Source: Pararhizobium qamdonense (lineage in GTDB: Bacteria; Pseudomonadota; Alphaproteobacteria; Rhizobiales; Rhizobiaceae). Taken from it: DNA of 64,000 bases. Where the stretch lies: NCBI RefSeq assembly GCF_029277445.1, contig NZ_CP119569.1, positions 1 through 64,000 on the forward strand, read 5' to 3'. Under the pieces are notes generated by a model that had not been told where the DNA came from, did no database searches, and worked only from the letters and a program-made list of their open reading frames with translations. Positions 27,162 to 36,724 of this stretch are shown here, piece by piece (the stretch's first letter is position 1; each line of letters opens with the position of its first letter). Position numbers and translations under genes: made by a program.

Positions 27162-27197
27162 GGGGAGTGTCCCCATATATAAATGGACAATGTCCCC
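27162..27197. promoter_or_regulatory. Paired TetR operators between TetR and SDR genes
   Basis: GGGGAGTGTCCCC (27162-27174) and GGACAATGTCCCC (27185-27197) have centres 23 bases apart, about two DNA turns, between the divergent starts. Confidence 0.65.
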
Positions 27198-27216
27198 ACT
27201 AATTTTGGAAACAACC

Positions 27217-27963
27217 ATGTCACCTGATTCAGAGAAGAGCAAGACGTCCCTCAACGGCCGGACCGTACTGGTTACCGGGGCAAACGGCGGGCTAGGCGAA
27301 CAATTCGTGTTGCAAGCGATTGAGCGCGGCGCATCGAAGGTCTACGCTGCGACCCGTACCTCCCGTGAATGGCCAGATCCGCGGATTAGACCGCTTAAGC
27401 TCGACATCACTAGCGAAGACGACGTGCGCGCGGCGGTTGTCGTAGCGCGGGACGTTGATCTGCTTATCAACAACGCTGCGATTGCCCCGCAGGGCGATTC
27501 CCTCCTGGGTTCGGAAGATGAGGCGCGAAGAATTTTTGAAACCAACTTTTTCGGGACACTGCGGGTTGCGAATGCCTTCGCGCCGACCCTAGGGGCCAAC
27601 GGCGGCGGAACGATGCTCAATATTCTGTCGTCTGCGGTTTGGGTCAGCATGCCGACAACCTATGCCGCGTCGAAGGCGGCTATGTGGTCGGCAACCAACG
27701 GCCTGAGGTTTGCTCTGGAGGCGCAAAACACAAAGGTTGTGAGCCTACATGTCGGAATGATCGACACACAGATGGCGGCGCAATACAACGTCCCTAAGAT
27801 TAGTCCGGCCAGCGTCGTCACGCAGGCCTACGATGGAATTGCAGCCGGAGACATCGAGGTGTTGGCGGACGATCAGACACGACAGCTCAAATCGAGTTTG
27901 GGGACCAAGGCGGAGCAGTTTTACCCATGGCTTCACGAGCAGCTCAGGGCATTCATCGTGTAA
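27217..27963 (+). CDS. SDR family oxidoreductase
   Basis: 248 residues from the ATG at 27217; an ATG at 27190 lies inside the operator and is unlikely. TGANGGLG is the cofactor motif, then INNAAIAP, ILSSAV and YAASK. Short SDR of the atypical type, with a brief C-terminal region. It is divergent from the TetR gene and probably controlled by it. Confidence 0.85.
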   Translation: MSPDSEKSKTSLNGRTVLVTGANGGLGEQFVLQAIERGASKVYAATRTSREWPDPRIRPLKLDITSEDDVRAAVVVARDVDLLINNAAIAPQGDSLLGSEDEARRIFETNFFGTLRVANAFAPTLGANGGGTMLNILSSAVWVSMPTTYAASKAAMWSATNGLRFALEAQNTKVVSLHVGMIDTQMAAQYNVPKISPASVVTQAYDGIAAGDIEVLADDQTRQLKSSLGTKAEQFYPWLHEQLRAFIV

Positions 27964-28260
27964 TCGAAAGCTGCACAACATCCCTGTCGTGTTGGGGTAA
28001 TGGGCGCGGCAGCAGCTGAGAAGACTGCCGTCGCCGATATCCTCGCTTGCGATATCCTTTGGCTCAATAAACCTCACGCGGAAGCGTCGCCTCGATCGGA
28101 TAGGAACTATCGATCCATGATTGCAGGCGCATGGATGTTGCAAAAGCGTGAATTTACAAAGCTGCTCCCGCCACCTGAGACGGGAGCAGCAACGTTATTT
28201 GGCAAGGAAGCAAATTGCAGCGTCCGCCTGCCGTAGGCCCAACCGCTCGCTCCAACGAAT

Positions 28261-28639
28261 TTAGCCATCCATATTGCTTTTATCCGCCGCGGTCATCATT
28301 CCGACCACCGCCGCGACGGCTTTCATACCATAGGGTTTGGATATGAGGAGGGCCGGACAACAGCTGCTCACGTTGAAGCTAAAGGACGCGAGAAGCGATG
28401 ATGACAGGCACATTTCGAATGGTGGACGAGATCATCCGTGCGAGATCAAGACCGCTGAGGCCGCCGGGCATGTCGATATCGGTTTCAACCGCATTCGGCT
28501 TTCTCTTTCAGAGCACCTCAATGGCGTCGAGCTCGTTCCCCGCTTCGATAACGTCCCACCCCTCTGATGCGAGGGCGTCTGCAAGCAATATTCGGATCAG
28601 GAGCTTGTCTTCAACGATTACTGCGGTACGCCTTTACAT
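28261..28639 (-). pseudogene. Decayed single-domain response regulator (CheY-like)
   Basis: The translation shows receiver motifs in order: IVEDKLLIRI, then the phospho-Asp block TDIDMPGGLSGL and a Lys in ISKPYG. It has an immediate TAA after the ATG at 28639, in-frame TGA after IEVL and TAG after SRVL, and a frameshift before ISKPYG. The intact protein at 55305-55676 shows how it once looked. Confidence 0.75.
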
Positions 28640-28767
28640 GGACGTCTCCGTTCGGCTGTTTCAAAATTGACACGTCTGTCCTGATTTTGATCGCGCCTCG
28701 AGCGGGAGTATTCGCCGACATATCCAATAGAATGCGAATAAAACCTCACGCTACGTCCTTGTCGCTC

Positions 28768-29574
28768 TCAACGCATGCCGGCGATATTGTAACCGCCATC
28801 GACGACGAGGCTTTGGCCGGTGACGAACGCCGCTTCCGCACTTGCGAGCCAGGTTACAGCGCCGGCGATATCGTCGGGATGGCCGATACGTCCGAGAGCG
28901 GCATGCGCGCCGATCGCCGACACCGCTTCAGGAGGCAGTAAGCTCGTCATCGGCGTATCGATCACTCCGGGACTGACATTGTTGATACGGATGCCATCAT
29001 TGCCGACTTCCAGAGCCACGGCGCGCACCATAGCGTCAAGCGCGCCCTTGCTGGCGGCATAGATCGACAGGTTGACATTGCCGCCGGTTGCGGCGATCGA
29101 GGAGGTGTTAACGATTGCCCCGCCCCGGCCCCGCCGGCGCATCGCGGCGACCTCGTGCTTCACCAGCAGCCATACGCCCTTGACGTTGGTCGCCAGCACA
29201 TGGTCGGCATCCTCGCCCGTCAGTTCCTCGATTGGCTTGTAGGCGGTAGTGCCGGCGTTGTTGAAGGCAATGTCGAGGCCACCAAAGCGTTCCACGACCG
29301 CGCTGATCAAAGCTTCGACGGCTCGTTCGTCTGTCACGTCTGCCGGCGCAATCATTGCCATTCCACCCGCCTGGACAATTTCGCCTGCTACCGCCTCCAG
29401 CTCGGGCACACGTCTTCCAGTAAGCGCCACGGCAGCGCCCTGGCGTGCGAATGCCAGAGCGCTTGCCCGGCCGATGCCGCTGCCCGCGCCCGTGACAAGG
29501 GCCGTCAGTCCCGCAAATCTCCCGGGATCGGCACGCAACACGGCCTTCGTGTCCACATTTGCAAACATGTTCAT
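28768..29574 (-). CDS. SDR family oxidoreductase
   Basis: 268 residues from the ATG at 29574 (AGGAG 7 bases upstream). Motifs are TGAGSGIG, NNAGTT, NTSSI and YAASK; the C-terminus is GQSLVVDGGYN. It is divergent from the LysR gene starting at 29671, which is its likely regulator. The subfamily resembles glucose/2,5-dichloro-diene-diol dehydrogenase-like SDRs, with no clear substrate. Confidence 0.88.
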   Translation of the reverse strand: MNMFANVDTKAVLRADPGRFAGLTALVTGAGSGIGRASALAFARQGAAVALTGRRVPELEAVAGEIVQAGGMAMIAPADVTDERAVEALISAVVERFGGLDIAFNNAGTTAYKPIEELTGEDADHVLATNVKGVWLLVKHEVAAMRRRGRGGAIVNTSSIAATGGNVNLSIYAASKGALDAMVRAVALEVGNDGIRINNVSPGVIDTPMTSLLPPEAVSAIGAHAALGRIGHPDDIAGAVTWLASAEAAFVTGQSLVVDGGYNIAGMR

Positions 29575-29626
29575 TGTCCAACTCCTGTTGTTGAGGACAT
29601 GAACCTAGCAATTTCATATTATGCCG

Positions 29627-29641
29627 ATAATAGTCTATTAT
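29627..29641. promoter_or_regulatory. Candidate LysR binding site
   Basis: ATAATAG-T-CTATTAT is a perfect 7-bp inverted repeat centred in the gap between SDR and LysR genes and contains the T-N11-A layout expected of LysR sites. Confidence 0.55.
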
Positions 29642-29670
29642 TGACATACCTCGTTGAGCAGGGAACACCA

Positions 29671-30561
29671 ATGATGAAAGGCAATGATTTTGCCGAACTC
29701 ACTGCGTTCGTCACGATTGCAGAACTGAAAAGCTTCGTGCGTGCCGCCACCAAGCTCGGTGTCTCGCGCTCAGCACTCAGCCATAGCATGCGCATGCTGG
29801 AAGAACGCGTCGGCACGCGACTACTGAACCGCACGACGCGCAGCGTTTCACTAACCGATGCCGGTCGCACGCTCTATGCGAGACTGCCGGCCGCCTTCGC
29901 CGAGATCCGCGACGCAGTTGAGGGCCTCAGCGCCTATCGGGAGCGTCCGGCAGGCACTGTGCGGCTGAACCTGCCGCGCGTGGCGGCAGAAACGCTGATC
30001 GGTTCGAAACTTTCAGATTTTGCAGCCGCCTATCCCGATATCCATGTGGAACTCACCGTTGAGGACCAACTCTCCGATATCGTCGGTAGCGGATACGACG
30101 CCGGTGTGCGACCCGGCGGTTTGCTGCATCAGGACATGATCTCCGTGCGACTGACGCCGGACTATCGAAGCACTATCGTCGGCTCGCCCGCCTATTTCCA
30201 GAATAATCCAAAGCCAAAAGTCCCGGCCGATCTCGCCGCTCATGCCTGCATCAACTACCGCTGGACGGCCTCAGGCGCGCTCTACCGCTGGCCGTTTTCC
30301 AAGGACGGCGAACAGGTAAATGCCGAAGTATCAGGCCCGTTAACGCTCAACGATGCAGGCCTCACGGTCAAAGCGGCACTCTCAGGGATGGGGCTTGCCT
30401 GCACGCTCGAAAGCAATGTAGCGCTCGAACTTGCTGACGGCCGCCTGATCCGCGTGCTGGAAGACTGGTGCCCGCCAACCTGGGGCTTTTATCTCTATTA
30501 CCCGAGCGCCCGCCTGATGTCGGCGGCTTTCCGGGCGTTTGTCGACTTCATGCGCCACTAA
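29671..30561 (+). CDS. LysR family transcriptional regulator
   Basis: 296 residues from the ATG at 29671 (GGGA 6 bases upstream). The HTH is within SFVRAATKLGVSRSALSHSM, followed by RTTRSVSLTDAG. The rest is the periplasmic-binding-protein-like effector domain. It belongs to the group (CrgA/AaeR-like) often divergent from an oxidoreductase, here the SDR at 28768-29574. Confidence 0.87.
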   Translation: MMKGNDFAELTAFVTIAELKSFVRAATKLGVSRSALSHSMRMLEERVGTRLLNRTTRSVSLTDAGRTLYARLPAAFAEIRDAVEGLSAYRERPAGTVRLNLPRVAAETLIGSKLSDFAAAYPDIHVELTVEDQLSDIVGSGYDAGVRPGGLLHQDMISVRLTPDYRSTIVGSPAYFQNNPKPKVPADLAAHACINYRWTASGALYRWPFSKDGEQVNAEVSGPLTLNDAGLTVKAALSGMGLACTLESNVALELADGRLIRVLEDWCPPTWGFYLYYPSARLMSAAFRAFVDFMRH

Positions 30562-30595
30562 ATGGCGGGCATTTCGCCTCACCCTCGTAATTCTT

Positions 30596-30620
30596 GAAGG
30601 GCTCAGAACCGACGCCCTTC
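30596..30620 (+). terminator. Hairpin after the LysR gene
   Basis: A 7-bp stem GAAGGGC / GCCCTTC with an 11-base loop begins 35 bases after the LysR stop and is followed by a weak T-rich stretch. From here to 31005 no gene is seen. Confidence 0.4.
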
Positions 30621-31005
30621 TATTCCATTTCACCAGCGCAACCACTTTTTGGTGAAGGACGACGCTGGGGGCCAGAATGGAAGATCGCGGTCGAGGCGGG
30701 CTGACCTCGCCTACTGACTAACTGCAGACACCTGGTCGGTTGATCCTAGATGAGCAAAAAAAGTCACTGCGTGGGGTGCACTTGGTTGAAGTCGGCTGAG
30801 TAAGCGGCGCGAGCATCTAAGTCACGGATCCTATTTAAATGGCAAGATTCTCTCCGCCATGCATCGATCGCTTCGACGAGCGGGCAGATCCTGTGGAACC
30901 CGTATCGTTTTCGTCCCTTAGCACGACCTCGTCTGTCCGGTGCACTAAAGTCAAGATCGCAACCTACCGATCAGAATTATCACGGACGTCGGCCCTGAGT
31001 TGACC

Positions 31006-31422
31006 TTACCTACTGCCTGATCCAATTTTTCGCGCAGGTAAGGCTGCCACAACCTTGATTTCCACAAGGAGACCTGGGTGAGCAAGTTCGGAGACCCCGA
31101 TGCAAGTCCAGGCGCATGTTCCGCGGGGGAAGACCCGGTCCTTCACCTCGCGAAACACATCCATGTGCTGCCGCAATCCGACATGGTATGTGGTCATTTC
31201 CACGACATCCTCAAAACGGCAACCTGCTTCTGACAAGACGGTGGCTAAGTTATCCCAGCACGCCTCGAACTGCCTTTCTGGGTCATTGATGACATTCAAG
31301 TTCGCATCGCGTCCGACTTGGCCCGCACAGAAAACAAGGTTCTCCACGCGGACGGCAGGGGCATAACCTGCACGCTCCACAATAGACTTCATTGCCACCG
31401 GCACGATGATTTCGCGTTCCAT
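31006..31422 (-). CDS. RidA family (YjgF/YER057c/UK114) protein
   Basis: 138 residues, close to the family norm. The core has ENLVFCAGQVGRD, then FEACWDNLATVLSEAG, and ARG-like residue in FPRGTCAWTCIGV. RidA proteins deaminate reactive enamine/imine intermediates. The gene stands alone; its strand and position do not tie it to a pathway. Confidence 0.85.
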   Translation of the reverse strand: MEREIIVPVAMKSIVERAGYAPAVRVENLVFCAGQVGRDANLNVINDPERQFEACWDNLATVLSEAGCRFEDVVEMTTYHVGLRQHMDVFREVKDRVFPRGTCAWTCIGVSELAHPGLLVEIKVVAALPARKIGSGSR

Positions 31423-31775
31423 TACCTATCCTCTAGTTCACGCCGGCTAACTGTACGCCGGTGAGATCGAGTGGCAGCTTTGTCGCATCAGCCTTGCGTC
31501 GTCTACAGCGGGAGAACAAAATTTGCTTAGATGACTGCAATTAGGTGAATACGGAGCCAGAGCTGCCGCAGCCTTCGCCTTGAAGGGATACGAACCGGCG
31601 ACTGCACTAATACACGGAAATCTTTAAGCTGACGGCATAACCCAATTATTGACGAGGCTTGTGATCGTCAGTAGCGTGTGGCTCGATCTAGAACGGTGGA
31701 ACTAGGGTAAAGCACAAGAGTTGTCGGGGGTAGCGGTGCGTCGCTCGTATTGATTAATCTACCCAGTTAGGACCC
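31423..31775. other. Gap without recognised features
   Basis: I see no open frame with coding character, no clear promoter and no repeat between the RidA start and the DUF1206 remnant. Confidence 0.4.
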
Positions 31776-32258
31776 ATGCAAACTCCAGTCACCGTTCCAA
31801 TGACTTTCGCGTTCCGGCTATGCGGCACGCGGCCTCGTCTATGTTCTCGTTGCCGGGCTTGCGCTGTTCTCATCAATCGGAGGTGAGCCAAACTCAAAAT
31901 CCGCTCTCAACGTCGTGCTTCGGCAGCCATTTGGACTTGTCTGGCTCCGATTGATCGCAATAGGGATGCTTGGCTTTATCGCGTGGCGTTTCGCACAGTC
32001 ATTAGCCAACTCGGATGGTCACCCCTCTACGGCCTTGCAGCTCGCGGCGTCGTCTTTATCATTACCGGAATGTTCTTCTTGTATGTCGCCTTCACCGTAG
32101 ATCCCGGCCAGGCAGGCGGCATTCCCCAAGCCTTGTCATGGGTGCGTCAACTTCCCTTCGGTGCTGTCCTTTACGCCATCGCTGCAGTTGGTCTCCTCGC
32201 ATTCGGCATCTACGGTTTCGTCGAAGCACCTACAGATGCATCCGGCCGCCCGCCGTAG
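31776..32258 (+). pseudogene. Decayed DUF1206 membrane protein
   Basis: DUF1206 proteins have three repeated pairs of membrane helices. Here the text begins MQTPVTVPMTFA, shifts frame by loss of two bases, and continues SGYAARGLVYVLVAGLALF and then VWLRLIAIGMLGFIAWRFA. A second shift leads to LYGLAARGVVFIITGMFFLY and AVGLLAFGIYGF, which matches the last repeat. The middle repeat is missing. So at least one internal deletion and two frameshifts have inactivated the gene. Confidence 0.7.
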
Positions 32259-32401
32259 CGGCAACGGGTACCTGTTAAGAACGGTTTATTGTCTGAGTCC
32301 GCTGTGTGAGCGAAGGACTCGCGGACGCATCTTATCCGCCCTCGGCCTCGATCGTTAATCCATCATGCAATAAGCCCATTGTCCCCGGGTGACACGCGGG
32401 G

Positions 32402-32665
32402 TCAAACACAGCGAGCCCTGAAGTTCCGCTCGATGGCATCGAGCGATTGAACGCTTCCTTCGGTGATGCCAAGCAGCTTCACGCGCATCCAGACGCCGGT
32501 TATGAAGGCCCACCGCTTTATGCGCCAATGCCTCATGGCCGCCGCAGGCCAGAATTTCAGTAGGATCGCAATGGCTCCGACAAAGGCCACCCAACCGGCG
32601 CCGGCGTGAAGCGAGGAACCATGGCGGCCTTATTCGGGAAGATTTGCGAAGCCCAAATATTGCAT
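32402..32665 (-). pseudogene. Small membrane protein with in-frame ochre
   Basis: One frame encodes MQYLGFANLPE, a TAA at 32632-32630, then WVAFVGAIAILLKFWPAA and a conserved-looking tail VQSLDAIERNFRARCV. The two halves keep the same frame, so a single nonsense change is enough to explain it. Translation could restart at the GTG at 32590, giving 62 residues. Family not recognised. Confidence 0.5.
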
Positions 32666-32751
32666 AAACAAAACCCCGCCAAAAATGACCGGGTTTGTCA
32701 GCAGTCTGACGGGGCCGTTTAAGCCCCCGTTGTCGTGGCAAGCGTTTTCCC

Positions 32752-33165
32752 TTAAACTGACGATGCCCGGCCCGCATAACGCGCACGCTCTGCATCGATT
32801 TCCGCCTGCGAGTAAGGATCGGCCTTGTCATCGAAGGAAGTCCAGCCCTGACCTTCATAGGTCGTCCGGCGCGCCGGGAGATCGACCCAGTTCGAGCGCT
32901 GGAGAATGACTTCGGCCTCCCAGGCGCGGGCATCATCGACCTTGGCGGTCACCAGGGTACCGCCACGGCGCACGCCTTCGGCATAGACATGGGCATCTCG
33001 CTCGTCGACGCCGGAATCCGTCAGAGCACCGACGATGCCGCCCGCAGCACCACCGACGACTGCGCCGGCAACTGCGCCGGCAGCGGTGGCAGCAAGCCAG
33101 CCCGCGGCAACAACCGGGCCGACACCCGGGATGGCCATGATGCCGAGACGCCAAGCGGAAACCAC
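32752..33165 (-). pseudogene. 3' part of a general-stress (YflT-like) protein gene
   Basis: The 137-codon frame carries AIPGVGPVVAAGWL, a Gly/Ala-rich hydrophobic stretch and ALTDSGVDERDAHVYAEGVR, followed by RRGGTLVTAKV. These resemble the C-terminal two-thirds of YflT/general-stress proteins. The expected N-terminal repeat is missing: upstream sequence belongs to a BA14K gene in another frame. A deletion joining neighbouring genes is the simplest explanation. Confidence 0.55.
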
Positions 33166-33431
33166 ATTCCATTGTATTGACGATAGCCGCGGCGGCGCTC
33201 GTAATAGCCACGGTGGCCATTATAATAGGCTGCATCACCACGACGGTGGAAGCTGTGGCGGCGTATATCGTCGCGATCGCGCCGACGGTACTGCACGCTC
33301 TCAATATCTTGCGCGTGCGTGCCGATCTGAGGCTGTTGAGGGGCGACGAAAGCTTGTACCGGGCCGAACGATGTTGCGAACATGATGGCGGAGAGCGCCA
33401 GCGGTGCTAATCTTAAACCTGAGATATACAT
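33021..33431 (-). pseudogene. BA14K-type gene truncated by deletion and fused to the YflT-like gene
   Basis: From the ATG at 33431 (AGGAGG upstream) the reading encodes a signal peptide (LAPLALSAIMFATSFG) and the usual BA14K N-terminal part with Arg/Tyr-rich text RRGYRQYNGMWFP. Near base 33165 it enters the YflT-like gene in the wrong frame and ends at 33021. The Cys-containing BA14K domain (WC..RYRSY) is lost. Confidence 0.6.
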
Positions 33432-33541
33432 CTTTACCTCCTGATTGAGCTGTGAGGTCATCTCACGCTTCGTCTACTGAATGATCCCCTAACTATCTAG
33501 TTCCCTGCAGACAGCCTTTTGCGACCTTTGCTTTATCATGT

Positions 33542-33555
33542 AGGACTTTCGTCCT
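33542..33555. repeat. GGAC/GTCC palindrome, copy 1
   Basis: AGGACTTTCGTCCT, a 5-bp inverted repeat with 4-base spacer. It is one of six related sites (33683, 36725, 43129, 43173, 46101) near the duplicated module. Confidence 0.55.
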
Positions 33556-33681
33556 GTGATTGACCCATTTTAAAAAAATGCGCCGACAGGAGGGGCGCTT
33601 AAACGAAGAGCTTGGCAAGGCGAGCAGCCCTGATCGCGGGGTCTTAATTGGTGACTGAGCCGTCTTCGACATGATTCGATC

Positions 33682-33697
33682 CAGGACTTTAGTCCTG
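33682..33697. repeat. GGAC/GTCC palindrome, copy 2 (best match)
   Basis: CAGGACTTTAGTCCTG is the most symmetrical copy and lies 49 bases before the EcfG-type promoter at 33746, between divergent BA14K genes. Confidence 0.6.
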
Positions 33698-33745
33698 CTT
33701 TCCCGCAGCAAAGGACCAACAGACGCGGTATCGACGCTTCAAGGC

Positions 33746-33770
33746 GGAACTCCATTACAGCAGTTGCGTT
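33746..33770 (+). promoter_or_regulatory. EcfG-type (general stress sigma) promoter for BA14K copy A
   Basis: GGAAC (33746-33750), 16 bases, CGTT (33767-33770), matching the alphaproteobacterial EcfG/RpoE2 consensus. It lies about 120 bases before the BA14K start at 33892. Confidence 0.65.
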
Positions 33771-33891
33771 TGGTGGCTCAATGACAAAGCTATCGGGATG
33801 CGGCAGTTTGTTTCGAGTTCATTCTGAAGCCTCCCAGGATGACCGTTCTCCCTTGCTTACTTGGGACCGGTCGGAACGCAGGAGCTAATCG

Positions 33892-34536
33892 ATGACCTAT
33901 CCTATCGTGCCCGTGCTGGGCATCACCCTCTCGCTTACCGCGATCGCCGGGAGTGTCATGGCGATCCCCAATTACCTTCCGGAGCAGGAAGTCAAAAAGC
34001 TGGGCAACATTGATATCACATCACTCTGGACATCCCGTCCGGTGTCGGTCGATCCCAGCAAGCAGAATTTTGAGCGCCTTCCCGCTCTCGTCGTCGAACT
34101 GCCGAACTCGGCGGAGATGAACCTCGGCGTGGACAACATCGTCGCAAGTGAGATCCAACCTTCGATGCGGGTTGTGCGACCTGGCTTCACCGACGATGGC
34201 GAAATGGCGGGCGTCGGCCTGACCTCAAATTATCAAGCCGACACGGAAGTGGCGGCGTGGTGCGCCGAGCGTTACAGGTCCTACCGCGCTTCAGACAACA
34301 CATATCAGCCCTATACCGGTGTACGCCGTGATTGTGAGCCGTTGTTTGGAGCTTCGGTTCATAGCTCTGTGACAAACGACGTGGTGGAGCAGGCTTCTGA
34401 CATCGGTGACCTCAGGTCCACCGGAGATACTCATTCTCAATGGTGCTTCGCACGCTATCGCTCCTATGACCCAGACAACAATACTCACCGTGCGTTCAGC
34501 GGGGAAACTCGCGCTTGCGTTTCTCCGTATATTTGA
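33892..34536 (+). CDS. BA14K family envelope protein with two BA14K units (copy A)
   Basis: 214 residues with a signal peptide. Two BA14K units follow: [19 protein letters not shown]...RRDC near residues 123-150 and [19 protein letters not shown]...RAC near 181-210. Each holds the paired Cys and the RYRSY core. Single-unit proteins are usual; a tandem one is less common. BA14K was first described as an immunoreactive Brucella antigen; its role is unclear. An EcfG-type promoter and a GGAC palindrome lie upstream. It opens copy A; copy B keeps only the second unit. Confidence 0.8.
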   Translation: MTYPIVPVLGITLSLTAIAGSVMAIPNYLPEQEVKKLGNIDITSLWTSRPVSVDPSKQNFERLPALVVELPNSAEMNLGVDNIVASEIQPSMRVVRPGFTDDGEMAGVGLTSNYQADTEVAAWCAERYRSYRASDNTYQPYTGVRRDCEPLFGASVHSSVTNDVVEQASDIGDLRSTGDTHSQWCFARYRSYDPDNNTHRAFSGETRACVSPYI

Positions 34537-34636
34537 CAGCTAGCGGCGAGAGCGTGTTGCATCACTAATTACTTCCCGGATTATTGACGAACTGCCGTTG
34601 CTCCATGGTTTTCGACAATCGGTTCGCAGGTCAATC

Positions 34637-36061
34637 ATGCCGGCTTATTGGAGAACCAGACGAGCATGCCGTCGTTTGTGAGGCCAATCGGACGCAAACC
34701 CCTCTCGTTGCCCAGCAGTTTCTTGTCGTCGGCGGTCTCGTGTCGCTTGTCGCAACGGTCATCGTTGCTGCTTTCGTCACCAGTCTCATCGAAGATGCTG
34801 TGGCGAGGACTCCGGAGCCGCGACAGCGCTCTACGTCGACAGCGTCATCGCACCTCTGCTGCCGGACATGCAGGCTAGCGCTGACCTGAGCGACTCCGTA
34901 AAGCAGGCGCTTGACGAAACGCTGGGTAAGGCGCGTTGGGAAAACGCCTGATGTCGTTCAAGCTCTGGCGTCCAAACGGCACGATCCTGTATTCAAATAG
35001 GAAGGAACAGATCGGACAGAAGCTGCCGATCAGCGACGGCCTGCAAACAGCGCTCACCGGAAAAATGGTCGCGGAGTACGACAACGTCAACGATGTTGGG
35101 AGCGAGACCGAACGCAAAAGCGGCATGCCGTTGCTTGAGGTTTATAATTCGGTACTGCAGCCTTGGTCAGGCGACGTTGTCGCGGTCCTCGAGTTCTACG
35201 AGAGTGCTACCGACTTCCAGCACAGCTTGAACAACGCGCGTTTACAGAGTTGGATCGCCGTGGTGGCGTTCACCATGACATCCTTCGCCATCCTGTCGGC
35301 TCTCGTGTTCAAGGGGAGCAGGATGATCGACAGCCAGCGTGAGGCGTTGAGCAATCGCATCCAGGATTGTCCGGACTTCTCACGCAGAACGGCGAACTCA
35401 GTGCGAAGCTCCAGCGTGCGAGTCAACGTACGACGGCTTTGAACGAGCGATACCTGCGCCGGCTGGGAGCCGAACTACACGACGGGCCGGCACAGCTTGT
35501 TGCGCTTGCAGCGCTGAATGTCGACAGCGATGCCATCAGCAATCCCCGCACGTCGCGTAAGATGCGGGATGGAGAGATCATATCCATCAAATCCAGTCTG
35601 GATGACGCCATGCAGGAAATCAGGACGATCTGTAGCGGCCTTGTCCCGCCGCAGATCGAAGGAGCTGATCTTGGGGAGATCATCGGACGAGCCCTGAAAA
35701 CGCATATGCAGCGCACGGGCACAACGGTGAGGATGTCGATGTCTCCGTCATCACCGCCGCTATCGTTATTGGCAAAGATCTGTGTGTTCCGGTTCCTGCA
35801 GGAGGCGCTCACAACGGGTTCCGGCACGGTGGCGGAGTTGGACAATATGTCGTTCAGACCTTCGACGGACACAACGTATCCTCAACCGTTGGTGACAGCG
35901 GTCCGGGCTTCGACCCGGCGGAGATCAAACCGTCCAGTCTTGGGCTGTCGGGCCTGCGCGAACGGGTCGAGAGCCTTGGCGGACATTTTGACTTGAAGAC
36001 GACGAACCAAGGAACCGTGCTGCGCATGTCCCTGAACCTGCATGAAATGGAGCCTGCATGA
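34637..36061 (+). pseudogene. Decayed NarL-type sensor histidine kinase (copy A)
   Basis: Aligned by eye with the intact kinase at 40890-42290, the sequence matches along its whole length but shifts frame at least four times: near the start, near 34812, near 34935, near 35365 and near 35810. Remaining text includes LYVDSVIAPLLPDMQ, LPISDGLQTALTG, the phosphoacceptor region LGAELHDGPAQL, and the ATP-lid end SLGLSGLRERVESLGG. It ends in TGATG overlapping the response-regulator start, as in copy B. Function is surely lost, although the downstream regulator remains intact. Confidence 0.88.
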
Positions 36062-36708
36062 TGAAAGAGATAACTATAGCCGTCGTCGACGATCATCCTC
36101 TGTTTCGTGAAGGCATAATACGCATCCTTTCGGAAATACCTGGCTTCCGGATCGTCGGTCAAGGATCAACCTCCGATGAGGCGCTTTCGTTGAGCGCCAC
36201 CCTCACGCCGAGTATCCTGCTGATGGATATTTCGATGCCGGGCGGCGGGTTGAATGCGATCGTGCCCATCCTGCAGGAGAACCCTGACCAGAAAATTATC
36301 ATGCTGACGGTCTCGGAAACGACCGATGACGTGATGAGCGCGTTGTCCAAAGGCGCGAAAGGCTACGTGCTGAAAGGAGTCGGGTCACGGATCCTGGCTG
36401 ACAGCGTGAGATCGGTGGACGCGGGCGACACATACGTCTCACCTTCGTTGTCAGCGCGGTTGCTGTCAGACATGTCATCCTCCGCAGCGTTGGCGAAGCG
36501 GGGAAATCCGATCGACGATCTGACGAACCGCGAGCAGGAAGTCTTGAACCTGGTGGCCGAGGGGCTCAGCAACAAACGGATAGCGCTCCGGCTTGGCGTG
36601 CACGAGAAGACGATCAAGCAGCACATGACCCATATCTTCGCAAAACTGGGGATCAGCAACCGAACAGAAGCGGCTATGACGTTGCGAAACGCGACGGTTC
36701 AGGCTTGA
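36061..36708 (+). CDS. LuxR/NarL-type response regulator (copy A)
   Basis: 215 residues from the ATG at 36061, chosen to match copy B where the kinase stop and this start share TGATG; ATG at 36058 is an alternative. Receiver: DDHPLF, phospho-Asp in LLMDISMPGG near residue 56, Lys in GYVLKG. Output: LTNREQEVLNLVAEGLSNKRI and IKQHMTHIFAKLG, a GerE HTH. Its kinase (34637-36061) is a pseudogene, so phosphorylation may come from the copy-B kinase at 40890. Protein identity to copy B is high by eye. Confidence 0.85.
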   Translation: MKEITIAVVDDHPLFREGIIRILSEIPGFRIVGQGSTSDEALSLSATLTPSILLMDISMPGGGLNAIVPILQENPDQKIIMLTVSETTDDVMSALSKGAKGYVLKGVGSRILADSVRSVDAGDTYVSPSLSARLLSDMSSSAALAKRGNPIDDLTNREQEVLNLVAEGLSNKRIALRLGVHEKTIKQHMTHIFAKLGISNRTEAAMTLRNATVQA

Positions 36709-36724
36709 TGGTTCGTGCAACTGC

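Noticed and set aside
32355..32936. Minus-strand 193-codon frame rich in Arg
   Set aside because: It runs across the end of the YflT-like remnant and the small membrane gene in the wrong frame.
33440..33515. An EcfG-type promoter on the minus strand before the truncated BA14K gene
   Set aside because: GGGAAC is followed after 16 bases by CATT, not CGTT, so the match is incomplete.
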